Source: Sphingomonadales bacterium (GTDB lineage: Bacteria; Bacteroidota; Bacteroidia; UBA7662). Taken from it: a stretch of 64,000 bases of DNA. The notes under the pieces were generated by a model. That model searched no databases. It worked only from the letters and a program-made list of their open reading frames with translations, and had not been told where the DNA came from. Positions 24,942 through 34,355 of the stretch are shown piece by piece. The DNA lies in NCBI GenBank assembly GCA_016872215.1, contig VHAX01000008.1, forward strand, positions 1-64,000. The letters run 5' to 3'. Made by a program: the position numbers and the translations under genes. The stretch's first letter is position 1. Each line of letters begins with the position of its first letter.

Positions 24942-26858
24942 ATGATAAAGTACAATAACATTAAAATATATTTGCATGTTCTGATTCTGTTTACAAGCAG
25001 TATGGCCTGGGGGCACGACAAAGGAAAGTGTTCGCACAGCCATTCGGAGGGGGTGACGGCCGAGCCGCCCAATTGGTGGACGGGCATGAGACAGCCGCGA
25101 CTACAACTAATACTGGAGGCTCCGGGCATTGCCGCCACTCAACCTTCGTTTACCTATATTGGGGTGCACCTCGATTCGGTGATCCCCGGCGACCACCCCG
25201 ACTACCTGATCCTCCATCTGAACATCTCATCCGAAGCCAATCCTGGCGAGTTGCCGCTGAAGTTTCATCTGTCGGAAAAAGGGAAACCCACGCTCCTCTA
25301 TGAATTGAACTATCCCCTGCAAGCACGTAGGGATTCGCCCGATTCCCTATCGGGCTTCGATGCTTCCGACGTGGTTTGTCTCATAACCCCCGACCGCTTC
25401 GCCAATGGAAATCCGGGCAACGACCGGGTGGCGGGCATGCGTGAGCAGGAGGTCGATCGCATGAAGCCCTATGCCCGGCATGGTGGCGACATAAAGGGGA
25501 TGATCGATCGGGTGGGATACCTCCAATCGATGGGGTTTACCACTGTCTGGCCGCAACCTATGCTCGAAAATGATATGCCGGAGGCTTCCTACCATGGCTA
25601 TTCCATTACCCACCACTATAAAGTAGACCCACGCTTTGGCACCCTGAACGAGTATATAGCCTTGGCGGATTCGCTGCGGGCGCGCAACATGAAGCTGATT
25701 TTCGACGGTGTGCTCAACCACATCGGGAGTGAACACAGATGGGTACAAAAAACCCCGCTTAAGGGATGGATCAACCGGAAGTCACCCATTGAGATCAGCA
25801 ACCACCGCCGTACGGTCCACCACGACCCCTACGCGAGTAAGGCCGATTATGGGCACATGACTCAGGGCTGGTTTGTGGAATCTATGCCCGATTTAAATGG
25901 CAGTCACCCCGAGGTGGTGCAGTACCTCATCCAACACAGTATTTGGTGGATCGAAACGCTTCGACTGGGTGGAATCAGGCAGGATACGTATAGCTACAGC
26001 GACAGTTCCCTGCTGTCGAAATGGTCGTGCCGCATCATGGAAGAATATCCAAGGATGTCGCTGGTGGGGGAGGAATGGAGCCTTAATCCGCTGATTACCT
26101 CGCGCTGGCAGGCATACCCTGGCATTCGTCAGGCTCCGGCGGGTGGATGCCTCGGTTCGGTCATGGATTTTCCCTTACAGGCCGGAATGGTGGCGGCGCT
26201 TACCGCACCCCCGCGACCCGATTTCTCGGAGGGGATGGCACGGCTCTATGAAACCCTGGCCAACGATTTTATCTATCAAAATCCCCGTCAACTGATGGTG
26301 TTTGGCGACAACCACGACATGGACCGAATATTTACACAATTAAATGAAGACACGGAACTCATGTTTATGGCTATAAATTTCTTAAGTGTAGTGAGAGGTG
26401 TGCCGCAATGGTACTACGGAACCGAGATTTTGGCCTCTAGCAGTCATGCTCGTGGTCACCACGGCTATATCCGAAGTGACTTCCCCGGCGGGTGGAAGGG
26501 CGATGCGGTGGATGCCTTTACTGGTGTCGGACTTTCTGATGCACAGAAGTCGATGCAGTCCTATATGGGCGCTATGCTGCGATGGCGTGCGCAACAACCG
26601 GCCATCCACATCGGTGGCACCCTCCACTTCGCGCCCGATGATGAATTGTATGTGATGGCACGCACCTCCCGCCGCGGTCAGGTGCTGCTGGTCATCAACC
26701 GAAGTAACCGCGCCCGCACATTGAATGCGGCTGATTATGACGAAGTACTGAGGGGACAAAGGATGCTTCAACGGGCACCGACCGGGGAGGCGGTCAACTG
26801 GAATGAATCACTCAACATACCCCCCATGTCTTCTGTTGTTCTGAAGGTAAGTCTTTAG
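24942..26858 (+). CDS. Periplasmic GH13 alpha-amylase/cyclomaltodextrinase-type glycosidase
   Basis: A 638-residue exported enzyme. The signal is at ~9-24. The N-terminal beta-sandwich at ~43-135 resembles the cyclomaltodextrinase N-domain of SusA-like enzymes. The catalytic TIM barrel follows: FDGVLNH (254-260), GGIRQDTYSY with nucleophile Asp348, LVGEEWS with acid/base Glu377, and FGDNHDMDR with transition-state stabiliser Asp459. All three catalytic acids are present. It cleaves alpha-1,4-glucans or cyclodextrins in the periplasm. No SusC/SusD genes adjoin it. An exported esterase follows 26 bases downstream. Confidence 0.9.
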   Translation: MIKYNNIKIYLHVLILFTSSMAWGHDKGKCSHSHSEGVTAEPPNWWTGMRQPRLQLILEAPGIAATQPSFTYIGVHLDSVIPGDHPDYLILHLNISSEANPGELPLKFHLSEKGKPTLLYELNYPLQARRDSPDSLSGFDASDVVCLITPDRFANGNPGNDRVAGMREQEVDRMKPYARHGGDIKGMIDRVGYLQSMGFTTVWPQPMLENDMPEASYHGYSITHHYKVDPRFGTLNEYIALADSLRARNMKLIFDGVLNHIGSEHRWVQKTPLKGWINRKSPIEISNHRRTVHHDPYASKADYGHMTQGWFVESMPDLNGSHPEVVQYLIQHSIWWIETLRLGGIRQDTYSYSDSSLLSKWSCRIMEEYPRMSLVGEEWSLNPLITSRWQAYPGIRQAPAGGCLGSVMDFPLQAGMVAALTAPPRPDFSEGMARLYETLANDFIYQNPRQLMVFGDNHDMDRIFTQLNEDTELMFMAINFLSVVRGVPQWYYGTEILASSSHARGHHGYIRSDFPGGWKGDAVDAFTGVGLSDAQKSMQSYMGAMLRWRAQQPAIHIGGTLHFAPDDELYVMARTSRRGQVLLVINRSNRARTLNAADYDEVLRGQRMLQRAPTGEAVNWNESLNIPPMSSVVLKVSL

Positions 26859-26884
26859 TACACCCCCACGAATCACACTTTTTC

Positions 26885-27985
26885 ATGAGAATTCCTACTA
26901 TTGTATGTTGCATCTTGATGCTTTCGCATGCTCATGCACAGGAGGTTCCGGTTCCATCGACCGGAAGGGTGGTACGCCACACCGACGTGTCCTCTACCTG
27001 GGTGCCATCTCGACCAGTGGATGTGTGGCTCCCACCCACCTATGATGGTAAGACCCCCCACGATGTATTGATTATGCACGATGGTCAGATGCTCTTCGAT
27101 AAATCGGGTACATGGAACGGCACCGAATGGCGGGTCGATGAGGTCCTCTCCGACCTCATAGCCAAGGGACTTGTGCGTCCCACCTTGGTAGTGGGCGTGT
27201 GGAACCGCCCAGATTTCCGCCATGTTGAATATTCCCCGCAAAAGCCCATCGACAACCTCGACGATTCCGAACGATCGGGACTTTTGTCGATGCACCGCCC
27301 CGATGGTGAACCCCTGTTCCCCGATGGTATGGTTGAATCAGATGCCTACCTCAGTTTTCTGGTCACAGAGCTACTACCTTTCATCCGCACCCATTATGTG
27401 ACCTATAAGGAATCGGGACATAACTATATGGCAGGCAGTAGTATGGGTGGCTTGATTTCACTGTATGGATGGATAGAGTATCCGGAGGTTTTCGAGGGTG
27501 CGGCTTGCTTGAGCACACATTGGCTCTTGGGATTCGATGCCAAAACCAACCACGCACCTGTGTTGCTCGAATACCTTAGGAAGTCGATTCCACCACCCGC
27601 GCGAAGAAGGCTCTATATGGATACAGGCGATCAGGAGCTCGACGCCATGTACCTCGTTCCACAATCGCAGGCCGATTCCATCTTCTTGGCTACCGGATAT
27701 ACCCCAAAACAGTTCCTAAGTCGGGTTGCGGCTGGTCACCGCCACTGCGAAGTCGATTGGGCCAAGCGCCTGCCCGGGGCTTTTCGTTTTATGATGGGAA
27801 AGGCTGATGATACACCGGCTCCCGCGAACAACAGCAAGCGGGAAGCGGCTCCTATCCGCTCTTCAGGTTCTGCAGTGGGCAGCTCAAAGGGTGCGAATGC
27901 CAACAGCGAATCGAAAAAGTCGGGTAATGTGACGAAGACTGGATCCAACGTTGGGACGAACGCGTCATCCAAACCCAAAAATTGA
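26885..27985 (+). CDS. Exported esterase of the EstD/Fes family (alpha/beta hydrolase)
   Basis: A 366-residue protein with signal peptide 1-18 (IPTIVCCILMLSHAHAQ). The PF00756-type hydrolase core shows VDVWLPPTYDG, VLIMHDGQMLF, the nucleophile elbow GSSMGG (Ser186) and the late His in AAGHRHCEVDW (His287). Family members cleave acyl or feruloyl esters. Residues ~308-366 are a low-complexity Ser/Lys/Asn-rich tail (SSKGANANSESKKSGN) that is not part of the fold and has no sorting motif I recognise. It follows the GH13 gene closely, suggesting a carbohydrate-linked role. The stop lies 5 bases before the relic crcB. Confidence 0.8.
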   Translation: MRIPTIVCCILMLSHAHAQEVPVPSTGRVVRHTDVSSTWVPSRPVDVWLPPTYDGKTPHDVLIMHDGQMLFDKSGTWNGTEWRVDEVLSDLIAKGLVRPTLVVGVWNRPDFRHVEYSPQKPIDNLDDSERSGLLSMHRPDGEPLFPDGMVESDAYLSFLVTELLPFIRTHYVTYKESGHNYMAGSSMGGLISLYGWIEYPEVFEGAACLSTHWLLGFDAKTNHAPVLLEYLRKSIPPPARRRLYMDTGDQELDAMYLVPQSQADSIFLATGYTPKQFLSRVAAGHRHCEVDWAKRLPGAFRFMMGKADDTPAPANNSKREAAPIRSSGSAVGSSKGANANSESKKSGNVTKTGSNVGTNASSKPKN

Positions 27986-27990
27986 GCCCG

Positions 27991-28376
27991 ATGCCGGTAT
28001 AGATTTGGGCGGCGATTGGGGGCGCTGCGGGAAGTGTGGCACGCTATGGGGGCCGGACTCCAAACCCGCACATGTATGGGACAATCGGCTACCCTGGGGC
28101 ACATTAATCGTGAATGCGCTGGGTAGTTTTCTGGCTGGGTTCATCTGGGCATAGAGCATACGTGTAGGCTAGGTCGACACGACGCTCAAAAACAGTGCTT
28201 ATGCCTTCGGTATGATTGGATTTTGTGGGGGATTCACCACCTTCTCAGCTTTGAGCCGTGAGGTGTTTGTGCTGACCCAAGCCGGGCAGTTCAATTATGC
28301 ACTGCTCTATATGCTCATGAGCCTGAGTGTTGGACTCCCCGGCTTTTGGCTGGGATACCGTTTGTTGAATCTGTAG
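27991..28376 (+). pseudogene. crcB: Broken crcB (fluoride channel) with three amber codons and a 1-base deletion
   Basis: Translated pieces match CrcB/Fluc: IGGAAGSVARYG at the start, then PWGTLIVNALGSFLAGFIW in another frame, then GMIGFCGGFTTFSALSREVF and a hydrophobic tail to GYRLLNL-stop. The span is 386 bases; restoring one base near 28090 (between the Y-P and W-G-T codons) makes 387, that is 128 codons plus stop, exactly CrcB size. In-frame TAG codons occur at 28000, 28152 and 28170. The intact protein would export fluoride. The rest of the 421-base gap holds nothing else. A sequencing error could explain the deletion but hardly three stops. Confidence 0.8.
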
Positions 28377-28406
28377 CGCTGGGTTATCTAACAGTCAGCC
28401 GAGCCT

Positions 28407-30815
28407 TTAGTGGACGCAGACGAATCGGGCGAATTGTATGCGCCCCCCGTATTTCGCCTCCAGAATGTAGAGTCCCGCAGGGATCGTTTGTAAGTCCACC
28501 ATCCACTCTGTTTCTCCAGAGATGCGCACCTCCGTTGGTAATACACGACCCTGTAGATCCAGGACGCGCACGGATGGGGGTGATACAAGGCCCGAAGTGG
28601 ACGGGTTCAAGGTCGTGGAGGAACTGCCATCGGCAAGGAGTACCACCCGAAGCCAGTCACGCGCGGGATTGGGATAGAGCAGCAGTTGTAGGGGTGCCAA
28701 GGTGTGCACAGCATTGGGATTGCCTTGGTTGTTGGCCGCGAATGTTGGCGAGCGGTAGGTGAACGGCCCCGTGCCATTCGGGATGCGGGCATAGGCTGTG
28801 TCGGTGATCTGTAAGGGGAAATTCACCAGATCAACCAGTTGCCCGCTGCTGTTGCTCAGCACCACATCCTCGCCCGCCGCTGAAAGTCTAAAATTGGTGT
28901 GCAGTGGACCATCCAACGAGTCTGCATCCGTCCAAATGATGAGGTAGCCCCCCGCCGGAATTGAAATGCCCGAAGGGATGCGCCACCGCTGTGGGTTCGA
29001 CTGGTCGTCCGACAAATACCAGCCGCTCAGGGAGATGGCCTGTGCTGAAGTATTGTGTAGTTCAACCCAATCGGCGAATCCACCACTTTCATCTTGCGCC
29101 CCCGATTGATTGCTCGCCACAAATTCATTGATCACGACTCCTCCACCCAAGGGCTGGCCTTGAATCCGAAACACAAATACATCATGTTCTGCGCCGGTAG
29201 GGAGGTACGAGCGACTTTGTGCACTGTTGGCCCCAATGGCTTCGATGTAGTAGCGTACTAAACTAAATGGCGTGAAGGCAGGGAGCTGGGCTCCATAAAT
29301 ACCATCGCCTGCGGCCAGGTCCTGATGCTGACCGTCGTCGAACATTGGAACGGAGGTGAACCGACCCACCACCCGATCGCTGTAGTGCAGACGCACTTCC
29401 TGTATGGGTGTACCCCCCTGGGCCATGAAGGCCCGTACCCACGATACCTCACCCGGAATGGGAGCGGTCAGCAGCTGGAGTTGACTGTTCAAGTGATGTG
29501 CTGAGTCGACCAGAGGGGCTACCAGAGCCACTTCGGCGTTGGCCAGCATATAGTTTCGGCGGTTCTGAACAAAAGTCTTGAGCGCAGGCACCCCGGAGGT
29601 GTACTGGGAGGTGGTGTATAGTTTCTTCGGATCTGAGGCCACCTGCGCCGCAATAAGGGTATTGAGCCTGTCAATCAGGGGATTCGTGATACTAGGGTTG
29701 AATACTTCCTGAAGCAGTGTCCGGTAGTGGGCCAGATAGCGCTGCCGCCACTGAGGAATATTCAACAGTTTGTTCAATAGTGGGTAGTTGGCGTTGGTGA
29801 CATTTTTAAATGGCCCCCAGCTGCTGGATGTTGCGTTGTTCGTGATGAACGTGGAATTACCATCATATTCCAGCGGGGTGGTGAGGCCTGTTTCTGGTTC
29901 GTAATAGACTATGTAGTCCATCTTTCCTTTATAGACATAACTATCGTCGTCGGTGAAGATGTTTTCTGTGGCCAGGAACCATAGGATTTTGTCGATGTCA
30001 AGGTAGGCTTGCGCGGTATCAATGCTGGTGACGCTGGTTTGGGCCAGCACCGAACAGGCCCGCATGAGGTAGGTCCACGGCTGGGCTAAATCGCTCGATT
30101 TCAGGTAGTAGTAGTTTTTATAGAGGTTGGTATCGACCCCAAGGAAGTTCATGCCGGCCGTGCCGTCGCCCCATTGGCCGCCTGGGACTCCGGCGGTTTG
30201 TCGCGTTGCCCGGATGAGTGGGCCGTCGTTACTCAAAAACCACTCATCTAGAAAGGTTTTGTCGACCGCCTGAATGTTCGGATACAGGCCCCAGTCTTGT
30301 CCGTTGAGTGACAGGCGTATGTAACTGGCTTTGGCAATGGGTATATGGCGCATAGCGAGTTGGTTGTAGAGCACCTCACGCATAAAACTGGCATCGGTAT
30401 GGGCGTTGTTGAATTTGAGGTTTCTGTAACCCATCAGTTTTTGTCCACTTCGCACAAAATCTGTCTCTATGGCAAACGATTTTTTCTGGGAATTGGTGAT
30501 GGTGGTGTAGGATGTATTTCCCCGGAAGCGTACTCCAACGCTGTCAAGTGTAAGGTTTCCCACTGTTAGGGTGGCTGGAATGAGTGTTTCACTGGTATAA
30601 TTGGCCTGCAACAGGCTCCAATAATTGGTTTGGGGAAACTGCAGGTTCACCTGCCTGATACTGTCTAACTCATACCATCCGGGGTCTGGACTCCCGCCAC
30701 CGTAGAGGATTCGGCCATCGGCAGAGTAGTAACGCTCTGGCGGCAACAATTGTCCGACGCTGATTCGGATACTCAGGAAAAGAACAAGAAATATCAGGAG
30801 AGCACGTAGATTCAT
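28407..30815 (-). CDS. Secreted CotH-kinase-like protein with lamin-tail domain and T9SS tail
   Basis: An 802-residue exported protein. The signal peptide is at 1-21 (LRALLIFLVLFLSIRISVG). A CotH domain spans ~30-430 (VRFRGNTSY, KKSFAIETDF, NLKFNNAHTDASFMREVL, LEYDGNSTF); CotH proteins are atypical kinases that phosphorylate secreted proteins. A lamin-tail domain lies at ~575-690 (VVINEFVASNQSG...DWVELHNTS...LSGWYLSDD). The C-terminal part (YPNPARDWLRVVL...PAGLYILEAKYGG) is a T9SS type A tail. The start is the ATG at 30815, which opens the signal peptide; the frame extends 27 bases further up. It stands alone between the crcB relic and a long gap. Confidence 0.83.
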   Translation of the reverse strand: MNLRALLIFLVLFLSIRISVGQLLPPERYYSADGRILYGGGSPDPGWYELDSIRQVNLQFPQTNYWSLLQANYTSETLIPATLTVGNLTLDSVGVRFRGNTSYTTITNSQKKSFAIETDFVRSGQKLMGYRNLKFNNAHTDASFMREVLYNQLAMRHIPIAKASYIRLSLNGQDWGLYPNIQAVDKTFLDEWFLSNDGPLIRATRQTAGVPGGQWGDGTAGMNFLGVDTNLYKNYYYLKSSDLAQPWTYLMRACSVLAQTSVTSIDTAQAYLDIDKILWFLATENIFTDDDSYVYKGKMDYIVYYEPETGLTTPLEYDGNSTFITNNATSSSWGPFKNVTNANYPLLNKLLNIPQWRQRYLAHYRTLLQEVFNPSITNPLIDRLNTLIAAQVASDPKKLYTTSQYTSGVPALKTFVQNRRNYMLANAEVALVAPLVDSAHHLNSQLQLLTAPIPGEVSWVRAFMAQGGTPIQEVRLHYSDRVVGRFTSVPMFDDGQHQDLAAGDGIYGAQLPAFTPFSLVRYYIEAIGANSAQSRSYLPTGAEHDVFVFRIQGQPLGGGVVINEFVASNQSGAQDESGGFADWVELHNTSAQAISLSGWYLSDDQSNPQRWRIPSGISIPAGGYLIIWTDADSLDGPLHTNFRLSAAGEDVVLSNSSGQLVDLVNFPLQITDTAYARIPNGTGPFTYRSPTFAANNQGNPNAVHTLAPLQLLLYPNPARDWLRVVLLADGSSSTTLNPSTSGLVSPPSVRVLDLQGRVLPTEVRISGETEWMVDLQTIPAGLYILEAKYGGRIQFARFVCVH

Positions 30816-31313
30816 ATGGTAGCTATCGATTGGGAAAGACAATAAGCGATGAAAGGGAAATGATTAATAATAATTGATTAATGATGAATTGTGTAAATGA
30901 TTTTGTTTATCGGAACCAAATCGGATAAGACCAATGGATATGTCAGGGGTTTAATGCTGATGGGTTGGTACTAGGATTGGTAGGGATTTTGGCAAAACAT
31001 AAATGGAGGTTAAAAATGCGAATTTCAGGGGTTTCGTAGAGGATTAGCCTTTGCAATATCGTCAAATTTCTGATAAATGGCGGGGTGGCGGGTAAAACAA
31101 ACAATACAATGGACTATTTGAAGCGCCCTCTTAAGCCGATGGCCTACCCAGAGCAGACCGAGCAGATCGTCGACAAAGCAGTTGGGAGTTGCCTGATGTA
31201 GTTAGGGTAGTATCGCTTGCGACTATTTTCTTTGACTGCAGCGCGGCAGATCAGGGTGCCGGGTTCAGTAGCGCTCCATGAGTACAAATAATTGATCCCA
31301 AGTATACCAGGGA
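30816..31313. other. 500-base gap without a convincing gene
   Basis: The region between the CotH gene and the GH92 gene is AT-rich near the CotH start, as expected of its promoter. A 30-codon ORF (31109-31201, beginning M-D-Y-L-K-R-P-L-K-P) has no recognisable relative. TCAGGGGTTT occurs twice (30943-30952, 31025-31034). The right end carries the copy of the GH92 3' terminus described separately. Confidence 0.5.
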
Positions 31314-31336
31314 GGCGGATCAGGGTACCGGGTTCA
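31245..31336 (-). repeat. In-frame degenerate copy of the GH92 3' end
   Basis: The 23 bases at 31314-31336, across the GH92 stop codon, recur at 31245-31267 with 21 identical, 69 bases (23 codons) apart. Read on the minus strand, the gene ends L-L-V-N-P-V-P-stop and the downstream copy ends A-L-L-N-P-A-P-stop in the same frame. Read-through of the first stop would add 22 residues ending in the second version. Confidence 0.65.
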
Positions 31337-34300
31337 CCAGTAGTTCATCAACAAAAATAAATGTGGGGTAGCCCGCGCCGGGGTGCCAGGAAGGCAGGTT
31401 GCCATACTGACGAGCTTCCAGTTTGATGTAGCGGTAACGCTCCGGTCGCGCAAGTTTGCCACCCATTTCTTGTAAAAAAACATCCATTCGGTTGTCGGCC
31501 TCCTTGTGGGTGAAATTCCCCAGCAAACGAAACTTTCTACCATTGTTTGAACCGTAAAACCGCACATCTGTGGGCAATAAAATCCAGGATCGGGTGTCTT
31601 GTAGGAAGCCGGCCGACAAGGAGCGGAGCTCTGTCTTGGTGCCGAGATCCACCACGGCCACGAAGTCTTTGCCTTGTATGCCCTGCCAATCGCCCTTGCG
31701 CCAGTTCACTGAACCTCGTTGACCGTCCACCAGCGAAGCCGCCCCACCAGCGGTATACATGCGGTTGGGCTCGTTGAGGTTGCGCACCTGCCAGTGGTTG
31801 GGTCGTTTGTAGACCTGCGCCTCCACCACGGCACTCCGGTTTTCAAATGAGGTGTCGGTGGCCATGACTTTGATGTGGGTACTTTCCGTTAGCATTATCT
31901 GGGCGGGGTTGGCAAGTTGCGTGGATTGACCTGGCACCGGATCGCTTCCATCCGTGGTATAGAACACCAGTATGGGCGATTGGACGGGGTTTTTCCCGCT
32001 TTTCGGCTCTTTTTGTGGGATGCTGTTGAAGGTCGGATGGTAGATGCGCACCTGGATGATGCTGTCGAAGACCGGGCCCGGTGTTTCAATAATCGGGTTC
32101 ACAAACAGGGTGGTGCCAACGCGGTATTTTGGCCAGGTGGCGGGTGGCAGACACTGGCCTGGATCGGGGTCGAGACGAATGTGCATCTGCAGCCCACTCA
32201 ACTCGTGGTGTTTGAGAATGGGTAGTTGCTGCACCCGAACCCCATTGCGGTGCAAACTCGCCGGGTATATGCCCTCGCCCTTGGTTCGTAATTCGATCTG
32301 GCTACCATTTTCCAGGAAGATTTGGGCTTGTTTGTGCAAAGGCGCCGCCACCAGCCATTCCGATGCGCCCGGGACCACAGGGTATAAGCCTAAACTGGCT
32401 AGCACATACCAGGCGCTCATTTGTCCGCAGTCCTCATTGCCAATCAAGCCATCGGGGGTATTTCGGTAGAAATCCCTCAGAATCTGGTGTATTCGTTGTT
32501 GTGACTTATCGGCGCGACCCGTGATGTGGTAGAGGAAGGCCATGTGGTGACTAGGCTCATTGCCGTGGGCATACTGCCCGATGAGCCCGGTGATGTCGGC
32601 CTGTTCCCTCCCTGTGGTGCGCGAATCGGTGGTGAACAAACTGTCGAGGCGGGCCTCAAAAGCGCTTACACCACCATGGGCCTCCACCAGGCCGGGTATG
32701 TCGTGGGGCACGAAAAACGAGTATTGCCAGGAATTGCCCTCTGTGAAGTGGTTGTTGACCTCTCGGGGGTCGAAAGGCTCAATCCAGCCCCCGTTTTTCT
32801 TGGGTCTCATGAATCCGGTTTGGGGATCGAACAGGTTTTTCCAGTATTGGGCGCGTAGGGAGAATTCATTGGCGACGGTATGATCGCCGAGTTGGGTTGC
32901 CACTTGGGCAATGCACCAGTCATCGTAGGCATACTCCAATTGCTTCGAAACGCTCTCGTGCTCGTCGTCGGCCGTAATCTGCCAGCGCTTTTGGTAGGCC
33001 TCCAATCCGAGGCGGTTCAACCGAGCGCTTTGGCACATCGCTTCGAGGGCCAGAGCACTGTCGAATCCACCAATTCCACGGGCCATAGCGTCGGCAATCA
33101 CGCTCACCGAATGGTAGCCGATCATACAATCGGTTTCGTTCGAGGCCAGTTCCCACACCGGAAGGCGTCCGCCCTGCTTGTAGATGTTCAGGAAGCTGCG
33201 TATGAAATCGGTGGTGCGCCGCCGGTCGATCAGGGTATAGAGGGGATGCGCCGCACGAAAGGTGTCCCACAACGAAAAAACGGTGTATTGGGTAGATTCG
33301 CTTTGGTGAATCTGGTTGTCGTGCCCGCGGTAGCGCCCATCCACATCAGAGGCTGTGTTCGGGTGGATCATCACATGATAAAGAGCGGTGTAGAAGATTC
33401 GGAGTAGACTATCGTTGAAATCTTCGATGATGATTTTGGTCAATTCATCATTCCAGGCTTTGTAGGCCGACCGGCGGATTTTGTCGAATTGAAAATCAGC
33501 CCACTCCGTCTCCAGGTTGCGCCTGGCACCGGTGGTGTCGGTGAGCGCGATACCGGTTTGAATGATTAGGGGTTCACCGGGCTTGAGTTGAAACCTGAGG
33601 AGCATCCGGTTGGGTGTCGATGAGGCTTCCACGCTGAATGGCGCTGAAAAGGCCACCCGGGCGTAGCAATGCTGCAGTTGGGCCCAAGCCTTGCTCAGGC
33701 GTACTATGCGCATGTGTCGATTCCCGTCGGCCTCTAACATGCCCTCCACCAGGGGGTCGCGGTGGTTGAGGTCGAGCAGCAGCAGCTGATCGGTTGCGCG
33801 GTCGGGGAATTGGATGCGCTGCAGGCCGGTGCGCAGCGTGGCCGTCAACTCAACACGAACCCCATTTTCCATGTTCACCTGGTAGTAGCCCGTTTCGGCG
33901 CTTTCTTTTTCGTGCCGGAACGGTATACCCATGGGCGTTTGACTACCTGCAGGTTTCTGGGTGAGGGGAAGGAAGTGCATATCGCCGTAGTCGCTCACAC
34001 CGGTCCCGCTGAGGTGGGTGTGACTAAACCCATAGATAAGGCTGTCTGAATAGTGATAGCCGCTGCAGCCATCCCAACTGCCGTCGATGCGGGTATCGGG
34101 TGAGAGTTGGACCATCCCGTAGGGCAGCGTGGCCCCCGGAAAGGTGTGCCCATGTCCGCCCGTGCCCACAAAGGGGTTCACAAAAGTCACCGGATCGTGT
34201 CCCTTACCCAATGGATGTCCGGCCAGGCGGGGCGATTCCTCAGCCGGTTTGGGGTCAGTTGAATTAATTTTCTGGGCCAGGCCTGCGGTCGGTAGCAGTG

Positions 34301-34355
34301 CCAAGCAAATCGTAAAAAGTAATGGGTTGCACCCTCGGAGGATAGGTTTCAGCAT
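31320..34355 (-). CDS. GH92 alpha-mannosidase (exported)
   Basis: A 1011-residue enzyme with signal peptide 1-27 (LLFTICLALLPTAGLAQ). The GH92 start motif VNPFVGTGGHGHTFPGATLP lies at ~59-78, followed by YGMVQLSPDTR and GFSHTHLSGTGVSDYGD. The catalytic (alpha/alpha)6 part includes TDCMIGYHSVSVIADA, GNEPSHHMAFLYH and GNEDCGQMSAWYVLASLGLYP. A beta-hexosaminidase C-terminal-like sandwich (~770-850, FYTTDGSDPVPG) and a discoidin-like module (~890-1005) follow. GH92 enzymes are calcium-dependent exo-alpha-mannosidases that trim high-mannose N-glycans. Last gene of the six-gene operon; its ATG lies inside the 3' end of the GH2 gene (92-base overlap). Confidence 0.93.
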   Translation of the reverse strand: MLKPILRGCNPLLFTICLALLPTAGLAQKINSTDPKPAEESPRLAGHPLGKGHDPVTFVNPFVGTGGHGHTFPGATLPYGMVQLSPDTRIDGSWDGCSGYHYSDSLIYGFSHTHLSGTGVSDYGDMHFLPLTQKPAGSQTPMGIPFRHEKESAETGYYQVNMENGVRVELTATLRTGLQRIQFPDRATDQLLLLDLNHRDPLVEGMLEADGNRHMRIVRLSKAWAQLQHCYARVAFSAPFSVEASSTPNRMLLRFQLKPGEPLIIQTGIALTDTTGARRNLETEWADFQFDKIRRSAYKAWNDELTKIIIEDFNDSLLRIFYTALYHVMIHPNTASDVDGRYRGHDNQIHQSESTQYTVFSLWDTFRAAHPLYTLIDRRRTTDFIRSFLNIYKQGGRLPVWELASNETDCMIGYHSVSVIADAMARGIGGFDSALALEAMCQSARLNRLGLEAYQKRWQITADDEHESVSKQLEYAYDDWCIAQVATQLGDHTVANEFSLRAQYWKNLFDPQTGFMRPKKNGGWIEPFDPREVNNHFTEGNSWQYSFFVPHDIPGLVEAHGGVSAFEARLDSLFTTDSRTTGREQADITGLIGQYAHGNEPSHHMAFLYHITGRADKSQQRIHQILRDFYRNTPDGLIGNEDCGQMSAWYVLASLGLYPVVPGASEWLVAAPLHKQAQIFLENGSQIELRTKGEGIYPASLHRNGVRVQQLPILKHHELSGLQMHIRLDPDPGQCLPPATWPKYRVGTTLFVNPIIETPGPVFDSIIQVRIYHPTFNSIPQKEPKSGKNPVQSPILVFYTTDGSDPVPGQSTQLANPAQIMLTESTHIKVMATDTSFENRSAVVEAQVYKRPNHWQVRNLNEPNRMYTAGGAASLVDGQRGSVNWRKGDWQGIQGKDFVAVVDLGTKTELRSLSAGFLQDTRSWILLPTDVRFYGSNNGRKFRLLGNFTHKEADNRMDVFLQEMGGKLARPERYRYIKLEARQYGNLPSWHPGAGYPTFIFVDELLVNPVP

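Noticed and set aside
27991-28376. Stop-codon reassignment (TAG sense) to explain crcB
   Set aside because: Several intact genes here, including glpK and GH13, end in TAG at the right place, and crcB also has a frameshift, so it is simply a pseudogene.
31109-31201. 30-codon ORF starting M-D-Y-L-K-R
   Set aside because: Too short and without any recognised relative or ribosome-binding context to call a gene.
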